From assembly GCA_024233575.1 (NCBI GenBank), contig JACKPN010000021.1, forward strand, positions 1 through 25,545: a stretch of DNA of 25,545 nucleotides. The letters are read 5' to 3'. How positions within the stretch are numbered: the stretch's first letter is position 1; every line of letters begins with the position of its first letter. The translations under genes and the position numbers were made by a program. Below are positions 14,623 through 23,835 of this stretch, in pieces. This DNA comes from Chlamydiales bacterium. GTDB lineage: Bacteria > Chlamydiota > Chlamydiia > Chlamydiales > Criblamydiaceae. Under the pieces are notes generated by a model that was not told the DNA's origin, made no database searches, and saw only the letters and a list, made by a program, of their open reading frames with translations.

Positions 14623-15694
14623 ATGTTTTTGCCGTTTTTTGCTCGGCAAGATGAACGAGAAGAAGCGGAATATTCTGCAGCGCTTCGATATGTTTTGCCG
14701 CGCCTTTTTCGATCACCCTTCCCGGCAGGTCGAACTTCACAGAGGTTTCTGCATTCTGCGCAATGGTGATGCCATCAGCTGTGTGGATATTTTTCATCTC
14801 ATCGACCCCATCGCTGCCGATGCCGGTGAGCATGACGGCGGCGCACGCAGGACCAAAGCTGCCTCTTATTGATTTAAAGAGGTGTGCGATCGACTGTTCT
14901 TCGGGAGAACGGCTAGGTGCTTCAACTAGGTGGATGATGCGATCTTTATCGACTTCCATATAATACTTGTTGGGCGTGATGTAGACGCAGCCTGCGCGGG
15001 CAGCCTCGCCGTCCTCGGCGAGCTTGACATGCAAGGGAGTGCAACTATCAAGCCACTGGACGAACCCTTCGAGGAATCCTGAAGTGATATGCTGTGCGAT
15101 GAAAATCGGTACACCGAAATTTTCAGGCAGCTCAGCGAGGATGGAGCGTAGCGCTTTGGGACCTCCTATTGAAGCGCCGATGGCGATTGCTTGAACAGCC
15201 TTCGACGGCTTTTGTGAAGGAATAGATGCTTTTTCTTTTAAGCTATTGAAAGATACAGGACCAGTTTCTTGGACAGCTTGGAGTTTGGCTTGTGCCATCG
15301 CTTTGATGGTATCGGAGATGAAGCGTGCTGTGTCCAGAGATTGCGCATCGCCGATCCCTTTTGGCTTTTCCAAAATTGCCAGTGCACCGGCATCGATCGC
15401 CTGGAAGCAAGAGCGTACCTCTTCGGTGTTGTAGGCACCGCTAATGACGACGATTGGGAGCGGGCATGTGGTCATGATCCGCTTTGTCAGCTCGAAGCCG
15501 TCCATCTTGGGCATGACGATATCGGTGATGACGACATCAGGTTTATTGCTTTTAATCATCTTCAACGCGTCTACGCCGTTTTCTGCTACGCCCATCACTT
15601 CAAGCTGGTTGTCCAGTTCGATGATGTACGTCATCAGATCGCGAGAGACGTTTGAGTCGTCGACGATGAGAACTTTGATCTTTTTCCCATTCAT
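14615..15694 (-). CDS. cheB: CheB protein-glutamate methylesterase, paralogue 2 (diverged)
   Basis: Second receiver-methylesterase, 359 residues, in tandem with the first. Receiver: VDDSNVSRD and D58 in ITDIVMPKMDG, with ILEKPKG. The methylesterase domain keeps the triad S175 (GASIGGP), H202 (AQHITSGF) and D295 (TGIGSDG). It differs from paralogue 1 at family-typical positions: YITPNKYYMEV replaces YIAPDDQHMEI, and FDLPGRVIEKGAA replaces FGMPTAAIELGAA. The two may therefore serve different receptors or differ in rate. The start is clear: ATG with AAGGAG before it, 10 bp after the CheA stop. The order CheA-hybrid, CheB, CheB suggests local gene duplication followed by divergence. Confidence 0.92.
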   Translation of the reverse strand: MNGKKIKVLIVDDSNVSRDLMTYIIELDNQLEVMGVAENGVDALKMIKSNKPDVVITDIVMPKMDGFELTKRIMTTCPLPIVVISGAYNTEEVRSCFQAIDAGALAILEKPKGIGDAQSLDTARFISDTIKAMAQAKLQAVQETGPVSFNSLKEKASIPSQKPSKAVQAIAIGASIGGPKALRSILAELPENFGVPIFIAQHITSGFLEGFVQWLDSCTPLHVKLAEDGEAARAGCVYITPNKYYMEVDKDRIIHLVEAPSRSPEEQSIAHLFKSIRGSFGPACAAVMLTGIGSDGVDEMKNIHTADGITIAQNAETSVKFDLPGRVIEKGAAKHIEALQNIPLLLVHLAEQKTAKTYG

Positions 15695-15704
15695 AATTAT
15701 CTCC

Positions 15705-17948
15705 TTATAACATTTTTCTTATCGTTTCTAATAAGTTGCTTTGCTGGAAGCTGCTTTTCTCGATATAGGCGTTGGCGCCTACCTCGATGCCGCGCTCTTT
15801 ATCTTCTTTCGACCCCAGCGATGTGCAGATAACGATCGGCAGGTCGGCAAATTTCTCTTCCTTCCGCACTTTCTCAGTCAGTTCAAATCCGTTCATCTTC
15901 GGCATTTCGATATCCGTGAGAAGAAGATCGAAATGGCTGGCATCGTCGCTCAACTTGTTGTAGGCGTCCATGCCATCGACGGCAGTAGTGACGGCAAAGC
16001 CCGCAGAGTCGAGAATATTTTTCAGGAGCATCCGTGCTGTTACGGAGTCTTCGACGATAAGGACGGATTTTTTCTCCTGTTTTTCGCTTGTAGCTTTCGG
16101 TGATGCAGCCATCGGATGCGCGTGACCGGCAACCACTGTCTTCACAAGATCGAAAGGGTCCAAGATGGGGATCACTTTTCCCCACTCCATGACCGTTGCA
16201 GCGGTGACGTTGGGGATATGCGCAAGTTGACGCCCCAGCCCTTTGACAAAGACCTCTTGTTCGTTGAGGATGGCATCGACACCGAGGGCTACGGTTGTTT
16301 CTGCTGTTTTGATGAAAAGGACGAACAGGGTATCTCTCTGATTTTTCAATGCAGGGATGCCCAGCAGGGCACCAAGATTCTGGTAACTGATGCTTTTGTT
16401 GTCGAGGGATACCGCTTCACGGCCTTCGAGAGTATAGATATCTGTGGTGGACATGCGTATAGCACGGATCATATGATGAGTGGGAATGATGAAATCCTGG
16501 CCGTTGGCGATCACATGGATGCCACGAAATGTTGCCAGCGTTAGCGGCAGAGTAATGGTGAATGTCGTTCCTTCGCCCGCGATGAAGTCGACAGCAATCT
16601 TGCCGCCGAGTTTTTCCACCTTTTCTGCGACGATCCCCATACCTAGGCCGCGTCCCGATAGTTCGGTGATGATTGCGCTTGTGGAGACGCCGGAGTGGAA
16701 CATCAACATGGCAGCTTCTTTATCGGAGAGAGATTCGATGTCTTGGCTAGTGTGGATATTTTGTTTAATCGCCGCGGCTTTGATTTTTTCGATGTCGAGG
16801 CCGTGGCCGTCGTCGCTGATCGTCAGGCTGACGTTGCTGCCGCTAGCTTGCGCAGCGGTGATGCGGATCGCTCCTTTCTCAGGTTTCCCTGCTGACAACC
16901 TCGCTGCCGAGTTTTCAATGCCGTGGTCGATGCAGTTGCGTGCAAGGTGGATGATCGGATCTTTCATCTCTTCGAGTATCCTACGGTCGACCTCGATCTC
17001 TTCTCCTTCGAGGGTGAGGTCGATATCTTTGCCGAGGGATTCCGAGAGGTCGCGAACCATACGCGGTAGGAGGTCGAATAGGGTAGCGAATGGCTGCATC
17101 AGCATTTTTTTGGTATCTTCCAGAAGAGTGTCGACGATGGTGCTGACGATGCGCTGGTCTTGTGCTGAGAGCTTGCCCACTTTAGTGAGTTGATCGTTGA
17201 GCTCTTTGGTGGTGTGCTGTTGTTTCTCGAATAGGGCAATCAACTGATGCAGCAAGGCCGCAAGTTCTGGAGAAACATCTTCGCCATCAAGGAACTGTTG
17301 AAGGACGTAGATCTCTTTTTCGATCTCATGCTGCTCCTTGTCCAGGCGATCTAGGGTTTTGTGCACAAATTTGAGGTCGTTGACGCGCTGTCCCGTGGCA
17401 ATCTTAATCACAAGCATCTCTTCGATCTGCTGGAGAAGTTTGTCAAGCTTGGCAGTGGAAACGCGGATGGTGCTGTTCGAAGGTATTGCTGACTTCTTTT
17501 GGATTTTATCTTCGATCATGTTGCTGACTTCCGTTTCGGATGTCGGCAGTGCGCTTTTTATCGCAGACAGCTGTGCCACGGCGCCTTCAACTTCTGCTTC
17601 TCTGCCGGCATCTCCTGTGGCAATCAGCCCTTGAATTATGTCTAGGGTGTTGTGGATGGCAGAGCATGCTTCTTTTGCAATCGTAAGCTTCCCTTGCTTC
17701 GCTTCCGATAACACATCTTCAAGCGACTGGCAGATGGTCTGCACGGAGTCGTAGTTGACGGCGCGTGCTGCGCCTTTAAGGCTGTGTGCTTCGCGGAAAA
17801 TCGTCTCCAGCAGCTCTTGACTGCCGGCGGCGTTGCCGTTTTTTTCGAGTTTGATCAGTCCGTTGGATATTGCGGAAATATGTTCTTCCGCTTCCACTTT
17901 GAACGTCTGTCGCAGTGTGGCTAGGAATTCCTTTTCCCGGCTGTTCAT
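15705..17948 (-). CDS. cheA: CheA-type hybrid histidine kinase with C-terminal receiver domain
   Basis: Central kinase of the chemosensory complex, 747 residues, cytoplasmic and receptor-bound. Domains in order: HPt (about 8-110) with phospho-accepting H55 in REAHSLKGAAR; no evident CheY/CheB-binding P2; dimerisation P3 (about 160-280); HATPase (about 285-468) with the N box LARNCIDHGIE (335-345), DDGHGLD and SGRGLGMGIV (431-440); CheW-like P5 (about 470-605); and a receiver (627-747) with ED in IVEDS and D679 in LLTDIEMPKMNG. A fused receiver is characteristic of WspE/FrzE-type kinases, where it acts as phosphate sink or relay. Preceded by the chemoreceptors (15-bp gap) and followed by two cheB genes, which it should phosphorylate. 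No separate CheY is encoded nearby. Confidence 0.94.
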   Translation of the reverse strand: MNSREKEFLATLRQTFKVEAEEHISAISNGLIKLEKNGNAAGSQELLETIFREAHSLKGAARAVNYDSVQTICQSLEDVLSEAKQGKLTIAKEACSAIHNTLDIIQGLIATGDAGREAEVEGAVAQLSAIKSALPTSETEVSNMIEDKIQKKSAIPSNSTIRVSTAKLDKLLQQIEEMLVIKIATGQRVNDLKFVHKTLDRLDKEQHEIEKEIYVLQQFLDGEDVSPELAALLHQLIALFEKQQHTTKELNDQLTKVGKLSAQDQRIVSTIVDTLLEDTKKMLMQPFATLFDLLPRMVRDLSESLGKDIDLTLEGEEIEVDRRILEEMKDPIIHLARNCIDHGIENSAARLSAGKPEKGAIRITAAQASGSNVSLTISDDGHGLDIEKIKAAAIKQNIHTSQDIESLSDKEAAMLMFHSGVSTSAIITELSGRGLGMGIVAEKVEKLGGKIAVDFIAGEGTTFTITLPLTLATFRGIHVIANGQDFIIPTHHMIRAIRMSTTDIYTLEGREAVSLDNKSISYQNLGALLGIPALKNQRDTLFVLFIKTAETTVALGVDAILNEQEVFVKGLGRQLAHIPNVTAATVMEWGKVIPILDPFDLVKTVVAGHAHPMAASPKATSEKQEKKSVLIVEDSVTARMLLKNILDSAGFAVTTAVDGMDAYNKLSDDASHFDLLLTDIEMPKMNGFELTEKVRKEEKFADLPIVICTSLGSKEDKERGIEVGANAYIEKSSFQQSNLLETIRKML

Positions 17949-17963
17949 TTTTTACCTGCCTTA

Positions 17964-19793
17964 TTATAAACGGTACTCTTCAACAAGGTCTTTCAGGCTT
18001 GTACTGACATTATTCATGTTATTCATACCGATCTCGATTTGTTTCATGTGGTCGACCTGTTGGTTACTGGACTCTTTGATATTCGTCATCGCTATGGTTA
18101 CTTGTTCAACGCCGACAAGCTGCTGTTGGCTGGAGATGGTGATTTGCGATGCCGCTTCGGCGACTCTTTTGATCTCTTTGGAGATCGCTTTGAGCGAATC
18201 GTTGGTTTGTTTGCTGTGGGTAATACCGTCCTGGACGGCTTTTGCGCCTTTCTCTGTAGCCATGACGGCGGCGCTAGTCGCATTTTGGATATCATTGAGG
18301 ATGTTGCGTACCTGTACTGTTGCTTGTTTGGACTGTTCGGCGAGGCTGCGCACTTCCTGTGCGACAACGGAAAAGCCCTTGCCTTGGTCGCCGGCCTTTG
18401 CCGCTTCGATAGCTGCGTTAACAGCGAGAAGATGCGACTGTTCAGCGAGGTCGTTGACGCTGTCAATGATTTCACCGATCGTTTGGCTGTGCTCGCTTAG
18501 CTTGATGATGCTTTGCGTGATCGTTTCCATGCCGCTTTGGATATAGCCCATCCCTTCAATGGTCTGGGTGAGAGCATTCTCGCTGGATTCGAGGACGCTC
18601 AGGGCGCCTTTTGACACTTCTGCAACATTTCTTGCTTTGTCGGCAGCGACCTGCGCTGTTTGCTTTAGCTCTTCGACAGTCGTTGTCGTTTCAGTGACGG
18701 CACTCGCTGTCTCCGCTGTTCCCGACGATGTTTGCGATATCGATGTTTCGATCTCTTGGCTTGAGGAGGCGAGGACATTGACCTCTTCCTGAAGTTGGTT
18801 TGTTAAGGAACGCAGCAAGAAAAAGACAAGGACGAAGGTGACTAAAAGCGTAATAATGATCAGGCTTGTAGTAAATAGCAGCTCTCTTAGGCTTGCGCTG
18901 CGTAACTGTTCGCTTTCTTGGTGGTTCATAGTTAGTAGCTTGTCAGCAACTGTTTGCAGCAGGATGATCTTTCCTGCCTGCGCTTCCCACCATGCATTAG
19001 CATTGGCAGTGACTGCTGTACCCTTGAGGATGTCGCGGCGGATCTGTTGTGTTTGGCTGATATAAGGACCTTTGACGGTATCACGGAATATATTGTCTTC
19101 ATCATTAAGGGCAACTTCGAAGAATGCTGAGCGGTAGGTATTTTGCTCTGTGATGGTCGTGAGCAGCGCATCGTGGTCGAGTTGTTTTCCCTCCAGGACA
19201 TCATAGATGATAACCTGTTCCGTTGCCGCTGCAGCTCTTTCTGCTGTCAGATTGACATAGGCGTAGAGCGTTCTGGCGATATTCGTATCTTGCGTGATGT
19301 TTGCAATATTTGAGAGCTTATCAAGGAATTTTTGTTTGAGGTCACGGTAGTATTGATCAACCTGCGGAAGAGGTGCCGATAGATTGTCGACTTGTTCTCT
19401 GAGGGAAGGCAGGGTGGCAAGATTTGCGTTTATCTCATCGAAATAGCTGCCGGAACGGTAGTCGTCGACGGGCAAGTCGACCTTAGACACTTCGGTTCGC
19501 AGCTTTTCGATGGCGGCATCGGTGATTTTTCTACTATTGTCGAGTTCATTTCGATACTGCTTACCTTCGCTCTGTAAATACATGACCGAGTAATTTTCCT
19601 CTTGACCATAGGCGTCTACGGCACGTCCAATATCCTTGGCTACTAAGGTAATCTCTGCCATTGCGTCCATTCGGCTGAGGGTTCTGTAATCTTCAACAAG
19701 AAATTTGCTGATGAAACCCATCATGATCAGGGAGGGCAGAAACATCACTAATAGCAGCTTGTACTTCATTTTAACGTTTGCGAGAAATCTCAT
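17964..19793 (-). CDS. methyl-accepting chemoreceptor with NIT-like sensor, no HAMP
   Basis: Inner-membrane receptor of 609 residues. TM1 is at about 12-32. A helical periplasmic domain of about 275 residues resembles the nitrate/nitrite-sensing (NIT) type, with EENYSVMYLQSEG (65-77) and ERAAAATEQVIIYDVLEG (185-202) as the two characteristic helices. TM2 is at about 306-328. The signalling coiled coil follows almost directly, with no recognisable HAMP domain. The hairpin tip AIEAAKAGDQGKGFSVVAQEVRSLAEQSK (residues 461-489, two motifs) binds CheA/CheW. Likely methylation helices are AVTETTTTVEEL (about 365-376) and SSQQQLVGVEQV. There is no C-terminal NWETF-like tether. The start ATG has AGAGG upstream, and the preceding receptor's stop lies inside that ribosome site. 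Ligand unknown. Confidence 0.9.
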   Translation of the reverse strand: MRFLANVKMKYKLLLVMFLPSLIMMGFISKFLVEDYRTLSRMDAMAEITLVAKDIGRAVDAYGQEENYSVMYLQSEGKQYRNELDNSRKITDAAIEKLRTEVSKVDLPVDDYRSGSYFDEINANLATLPSLREQVDNLSAPLPQVDQYYRDLKQKFLDKLSNIANITQDTNIARTLYAYVNLTAERAAAATEQVIIYDVLEGKQLDHDALLTTITEQNTYRSAFFEVALNDEDNIFRDTVKGPYISQTQQIRRDILKGTAVTANANAWWEAQAGKIILLQTVADKLLTMNHQESEQLRSASLRELLFTTSLIIITLLVTFVLVFFLLRSLTNQLQEEVNVLASSSQEIETSISQTSSGTAETASAVTETTTTVEELKQTAQVAADKARNVAEVSKGALSVLESSENALTQTIEGMGYIQSGMETITQSIIKLSEHSQTIGEIIDSVNDLAEQSHLLAVNAAIEAAKAGDQGKGFSVVAQEVRSLAEQSKQATVQVRNILNDIQNATSAAVMATEKGAKAVQDGITHSKQTNDSLKAISKEIKRVAEAASQITISSQQQLVGVEQVTIAMTNIKESSNQQVDHMKQIEIGMNNMNNVSTSLKDLVEEYRL

Positions 19794-19803
19794 CTCACTA
19801 CCT

Positions 19804-21768
19804 CTACATTTTATATTTTTGCGCCAGTGTTTTCAGTGAAGCGCCAACAGCATTGAGGCTGTTGACAGCCTCTTCAATCTGCTGCATGTGGTTGACGTGT
19901 TGGTTGCTGGCATCTTTGATATTTGTCATTGCTTCGGTCACTTGCGAGACGCCGATCAACTGCTGTTGGCTGGATGCGGCGATCTGGGATGCGGATTTGG
20001 CGACTTTGCCGATACCTGTGGAAAGTGCGCGTATCGACTCTGTCGTCCTTTCCGATTGCTCCGCTCCCTTGGCCACAGCCTTTGTTCCTTGCTCCGTTGC
20101 CATCACGGCAGCGCTCGTGGCATTTTGGATGTCGTTGAGGATGGCGTGAACCTGTATCGTTGCTTGCTTCGACTGCTCGGCAAGGCTGCGCACTTCTTGC
20201 GCTACCACTGCGAAGCCGCGGCCGCGGTCTCCCGCCTTCGCCGCTTCGATGGCGGCGTTGACAGCGAGAAGGTTTGACTGTTCAGCAAGGTCGTTGACAG
20301 TGTCGATGATTTTACCTATCGCCTGGCTGTGGTCGCTAAGCTTGATGATGCTGCTGCTGATGGTGCTCATCCGTTCGCGAATTTGACGCATGTCGTCGAT
20401 GCTGATATCTAGAGAGTTTTCGCTATTTTTGAGGATTTTGATCGCATCATCGGCGCTGACCGATACCTCTTTGGCTTTCTCTGATGATACTTGTGCTGTC
20501 TGCTTAAGCTCTTCGGCAGTCGATGTCGTTTCGGTCACGGCGGATGCTGTTTCCGATGTGCCTGAGCTGATGCTGGTGATCGAACTTGCGAGCTCCTCTG
20601 CTGTAGCAGAAACGGTATTGATCTCTTCCTGAAGCTTCCTTGTCAGCTCTCTTAAGTTGACAACCATCATCTCAAAAGCGCGTTCCAATTCACCGAACTC
20701 ATCATGATGGTCACCCGCTGCAAATGTTGCCGTCAGATCGCCTTCACGGATCTTCTCCGCTTGTTTGACAAGGGTTTTGATCGACTTTGTGATGGTGCTC
20801 ACAACGATATAAGAGAGGATTCCCGTCACTGATAAGAGCAGCAGGGTAAAAAATAGGATCAGGAAAAACTCTATCTGCGCTTTTGTGATGAGTGCGGCGG
20901 TATTTGCTCTGATCTGCCGAATCAGCTCTTGCTGTATTTCATGGAGAATAGCTAAGTATTCCGTTTGTGTTTGCCACCATTGCTGCGCGTCGACATTGAG
21001 CGTTTGGTTCGTCATGTTGGCAGTGACAAGATTGGCAATTTGTTGTTTCCTCTGTACCGTTCCCGATTTCATGCTGTCTTGAAATAATTCTTTTTGCTCA
21101 GGAAATGCTATTCTCAAGAATTCATCGCGGTAGGTTTGCTGCGTTCCTTGAGAGATAAATAATTGCTTGAGTTCTTCAGTAGTGAAGGAGCCGCTCTTCA
21201 ATGCGCGATAGAGGATAGTGCGCTCATGATAGGCGGCTTGCTCTTCGCCGAGGATGAGGGTATAGGCAAGCAGCATCCGCGCATTAGTAGGGTTAGCATA
21301 CTCATTAGCAATTGCGCTGATGGCAGTGATGGCGTCCTTATGCAGAGTTTGGTAGTAGTTGTCCTCTGCCTGTTGCGAAAGCGCACCGCTGTCGATGCCG
21401 CTTCGGATCGTACCGATATTTTTCAACCTAGGAAGGATGCTGCTTTGAATCTGTTGTACGGCTTCAGAGTCGATGTTGTTAAGACTTTTCTCTAATGTGC
21501 TGATTTTCCTGTCGACATGTTGTCGCAGTTCATTGAGATTATTTTGTGACTCGTCGTTGACATCCGCGAGATTTTCGTCGAGCAGCCCCTCTGCTGTTTG
21601 GTATAGGTTGATAGCGATATTGCCAAGATTTTCTTCATGGTACATTTCTGCGATATCTTCATACTCATAAGAGAGGCTGAGGAATGCGAAAACCGTTGTC
21701 GTTAACAGGAGAGGCGCGAGAATCAATGCGAATTTTCCCTTTATCGATAGATTTTTTATCCATTTCAT
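19804..21768 (-). CDS. methyl-accepting chemoreceptor with NIT-like sensor and HAMP
   Basis: Inner-membrane receptor of 654 residues, paralogous to the next gene. TM1 at about 13-31; a helical periplasmic region resembling NIT (ILGEEQAAYHERTILYRALK, residues 172-191, and QTYRDEFLRIAF); TM2 at about 300-326; HAMP at about 324-376 (REGDLTATFAAGDHHDEFGELERAF, two motifs). The cytoplasmic coiled coil has the hairpin AAIEAAKAGDRGRGFAVVAQ (505-524). The signalling regions of both receptors are nearly the same (ILNDIQNATSAAVMATE occurs in both), so they should share one array and the same CheA/CheW. The ATG has AAGGAG 9 nt upstream, and the gene starts 13 bp after the cheW stop. In Wsp systems this place is taken by WspA. 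The ligand is not deducible. Confidence 0.92.
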   Translation of the reverse strand: MKWIKNLSIKGKFALILAPLLLTTTVFAFLSLSYEYEDIAEMYHEENLGNIAINLYQTAEGLLDENLADVNDESQNNLNELRQHVDRKISTLEKSLNNIDSEAVQQIQSSILPRLKNIGTIRSGIDSGALSQQAEDNYYQTLHKDAITAISAIANEYANPTNARMLLAYTLILGEEQAAYHERTILYRALKSGSFTTEELKQLFISQGTQQTYRDEFLRIAFPEQKELFQDSMKSGTVQRKQQIANLVTANMTNQTLNVDAQQWWQTQTEYLAILHEIQQELIRQIRANTAALITKAQIEFFLILFFTLLLLSVTGILSYIVVSTITKSIKTLVKQAEKIREGDLTATFAAGDHHDEFGELERAFEMMVVNLRELTRKLQEEINTVSATAEELASSITSISSGTSETASAVTETTSTAEELKQTAQVSSEKAKEVSVSADDAIKILKNSENSLDISIDDMRQIRERMSTISSSIIKLSDHSQAIGKIIDTVNDLAEQSNLLAVNAAIEAAKAGDRGRGFAVVAQEVRSLAEQSKQATIQVHAILNDIQNATSAAVMATEQGTKAVAKGAEQSERTTESIRALSTGIGKVAKSASQIAASSQQQLIGVSQVTEAMTNIKDASNQHVNHMQQIEEAVNSLNAVGASLKTLAQKYKM

Positions 21769-21781
21769 CGTGGATGTCTCC

Positions 21782-22291
21782 TTATGCTTTAACGATGAGG
21801 TTTTCGTTGGTTAACAATTTCTTTCCATCAAGAACGATTAACTTGTCGGCAGTGATGCCGCGAAGAAATTGCTGCCGGATATCTGTCAGCGTTGGCAATG
21901 CCGGCTGCAACGCTTCGGGGTCGATGGTTGCTACGCTCTCTATCCCATCGGTAACGATGGCGAACTCATGCTCGTTATCTCTCAGGATGATCACCTTGGA
22001 TTGAGGGGTGAGTACAGTGCCGGGGAGACCGAAGAAATATTTCAGGTCGATCACTGTCGTGATGCGGCGGCGAACATTAATGAGACCAAGAACAAAGGGC
22101 GGCGTGCATGGAAGAGGGGTGATCTCCTTCAAGGGATAGACTTCTTCGATGTAGTCGGGCTCTAATGCGTAGCATTCGTCGGCAAGCTTGAAGCGCACCA
22201 CATCAATGGTTGTATGTGATTCCTGAGTTTCGTATGCCTTTTCAGCAAGCTTGTCGGCACGCTTTTGTAAGAGAGACTGTTTGTCGTCCAT
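21782..22291 (-). CDS. cheW: CheW-like coupling protein (downstream copy)
   Basis: Adaptor linking chemoreceptors to CheA, 169 residues. After a charged N-terminal stretch of about 28 residues comes one CheW domain: VVRFKLADECYALEPDYIEEV (21 residues, at about 31-51), then TPPFVLGLINVRRRITTVIDLK (typically GhINlRG..lPVhdl; here RR replaces the usual RG) and HEFAIVTDGIESVATI. It begins 1 bp inside the stop of the CheR gene (TAATG), so translation is coupled. Together with the other CheW gene it flanks cheR, the WspB-WspC-WspD order. The extended N terminus is a difference from the other copy and may adapt it to one of the two receptors; that is inference. Confidence 0.9.
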   Translation of the reverse strand: MDDKQSLLQKRADKLAEKAYETQESHTTIDVVRFKLADECYALEPDYIEEVYPLKEITPLPCTPPFVLGLINVRRRITTVIDLKYFFGLPGTVLTPQSKVIILRDNEHEFAIVTDGIESVATIDPEALQPALPTLTDIRQQFLRGITADKLIVLDGKKLLTNENLIVKA

Positions 22292-23835
22292 TATGATGCC
22301 TCCGACTGGTTGATGATGGATGCCAGCTCATTTGCGGTCATTCCGTCGCTGCCGGCGATCACTTGGACATCGTCATACTCTTTCAAGATCATCGCTGCAT
22401 TGCGGAAGTTTCTTTGCGCTTCCGAAGGGTTGCCCATCTTGATCAACAGGTTACCCAGTGTGAAGTAGGCGATGACATACTCTGAGTTGAGGAAGATAGC
22501 ATTTTTTAATGCGCGGACTGCTTCAGCGGTGAAGTCAAGGGCGTCAAGCAGGATAGCATGGAGATAGTAAAGCTCCGGTTCCAGCTTATCTTTAGCAAGA
22601 GCATTTTCACAGATTTCACGCGCTTTAGCTGTATCCCCTACATTGGCAAGAGAACGAATTAGCAGGATGTTCAGCAGCGTGTTGAGATGGTTTTGTTTAC
22701 TTTCTAACCGGTTGATCACTTGTTCATAGTTTCCTGAACGATACCATTGCTGCGCTTCTTGTTCTTCATTGGATAGGGGAGCCGATGGTTGTTCTTTCTC
22801 TTCTTCGTTAATAGAGTCAACGGCGGGTACCTCTTCCGCTATGGTGTTCATATTGAACACAATCGTAGGCACTGTGGGGTTGAGAAATTCGGGAAGAGTA
22901 ACGATGATTGAGTCGGGAAGCGTTTCAGGCACAGGAATAGGGGCATGCACGACATCTGCAGTAGCAAGTTCCGTTTTTTGAAAGATCGTAGTTCCGGAAT
23001 ATTGCAGGGGAGTTAGATTTTTCTGCGTGACGTACGGAGCCTCGATGGCGGTGACTATGAGATTGCCGCTGTCAGCTAGTGATGCCGTAAGCCTGTCGAT
23101 GACATGGTCGATCGTGCTATATGAGAAATAGATTAACACGTTATTGCAGAGAACAATGTCGAAATTATTGATCCCGCTGACAATTGATGGATAGTTATTG
23201 TCAGCGAGGTTGAGATAACGGAATTTGACCAGCTTCCGGATCTCTGGAGATAGCTGGTATGTTTTGATGCCGACCTCTTTGAAGTAGCGTGTCTTCATGG
23301 TGGGGCTAACAGAGCGGAATGACCATTCCCGGAAAGTTCCTTGTTGTGCCCGTCGAAGGAAGTCGGCATTGATATCGGTGCCGATGATGGTGATCTTCCA
23401 ATCGTCGATGTCAGGGATCAACTGGTGGAGCATCATTGCGATGGAATAGGGTTCTTCGCCTGTGCAGCATGCTGCTGACCAGATACGTATCTCTTGTTCT
23501 TTCCCGCGGCGCTTTTCAATCAGGCGCGGGAGAATTTGACTATTCAGCAACTCCATTGTCCGCTTATCGCGGAAGAAGTAGGTCTCGCCAACGGTCAGCT
23601 GGTGGGTAAGCACCTCGATCTTTTCCGCTGTCAATGGCGTTTCCATCAGCCAGCATAAGCATTCGTGTACACGATGTGAGAAGCCGAAAGCTTTTGCAAT
23701 AGGAGGGAGTTTTTTTCGGAATGCCGTCCAACCTTTTGTAGGGAAATAGAGACCAAGGTTATCCATGAGAAATTGTGTGAATGGGAATAATATTTCGTCC
23801 GAGATTTCAGAAATGATCTGTGATTCTTCCTTCAT
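22291..23835 (-). CDS. cheR: CheR methyltransferase with C-terminal TPR domain
   Basis: SAM-dependent methyltransferase that methylates receptor glutamates, 514 residues. The N-terminal all-helical CheR domain is at about 10-75. The catalytic domain has TVGETYFFRDK (81-91), the SAM motif RIWSAACCTGEEPYSIA (117-133), GTDI (152-155) and LCNNVLIYF (229-237), where classical CheR has CRN. A Pro/Glu-rich linker (about 295-355) leads to tetratricopeptide-like repeats (about 360-490, e.g. AEAVRALKNAIFLN). This architecture is that of WspC/FrzF-type CheRs, in which TPRs govern partner binding. The GET variant of the usual NET motif is also what I associate with such proteins. The start is the ATG at 23833-23835, overlapping the upstream cheW stop as ATGA; an in-frame start 13 codons upstream is rejected on that ground. 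Confidence 0.92.
   Translation of the reverse strand: MKEESQIISEISDEILFPFTQFLMDNLGLYFPTKGWTAFRKKLPPIAKAFGFSHRVHECLCWLMETPLTAEKIEVLTHQLTVGETYFFRDKRTMELLNSQILPRLIEKRRGKEQEIRIWSAACCTGEEPYSIAMMLHQLIPDIDDWKITIIGTDINADFLRRAQQGTFREWSFRSVSPTMKTRYFKEVGIKTYQLSPEIRKLVKFRYLNLADNNYPSIVSGINNFDIVLCNNVLIYFSYSTIDHVIDRLTASLADSGNLIVTAIEAPYVTQKNLTPLQYSGTTIFQKTELATADVVHAPIPVPETLPDSIIVTLPEFLNPTVPTIVFNMNTIAEEVPAVDSINEEEKEQPSAPLSNEEQEAQQWYRSGNYEQVINRLESKQNHLNTLLNILLIRSLANVGDTAKAREICENALAKDKLEPELYYLHAILLDALDFTAEAVRALKNAIFLNSEYVIAYFTLGNLLIKMGNPSEAQRNFRNAAMILKEYDDVQVIAGSDGMTANELASIINQSEAS

Noticed and set aside
16480..18546. Plus-strand open frames of about 237 residues opposite the CheA and receptor genes
   Set aside because: Antisense to fully motif-supported genes. 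The hydrophobic or Ser-rich translations are complementary-strand artefacts, not membrane proteins.
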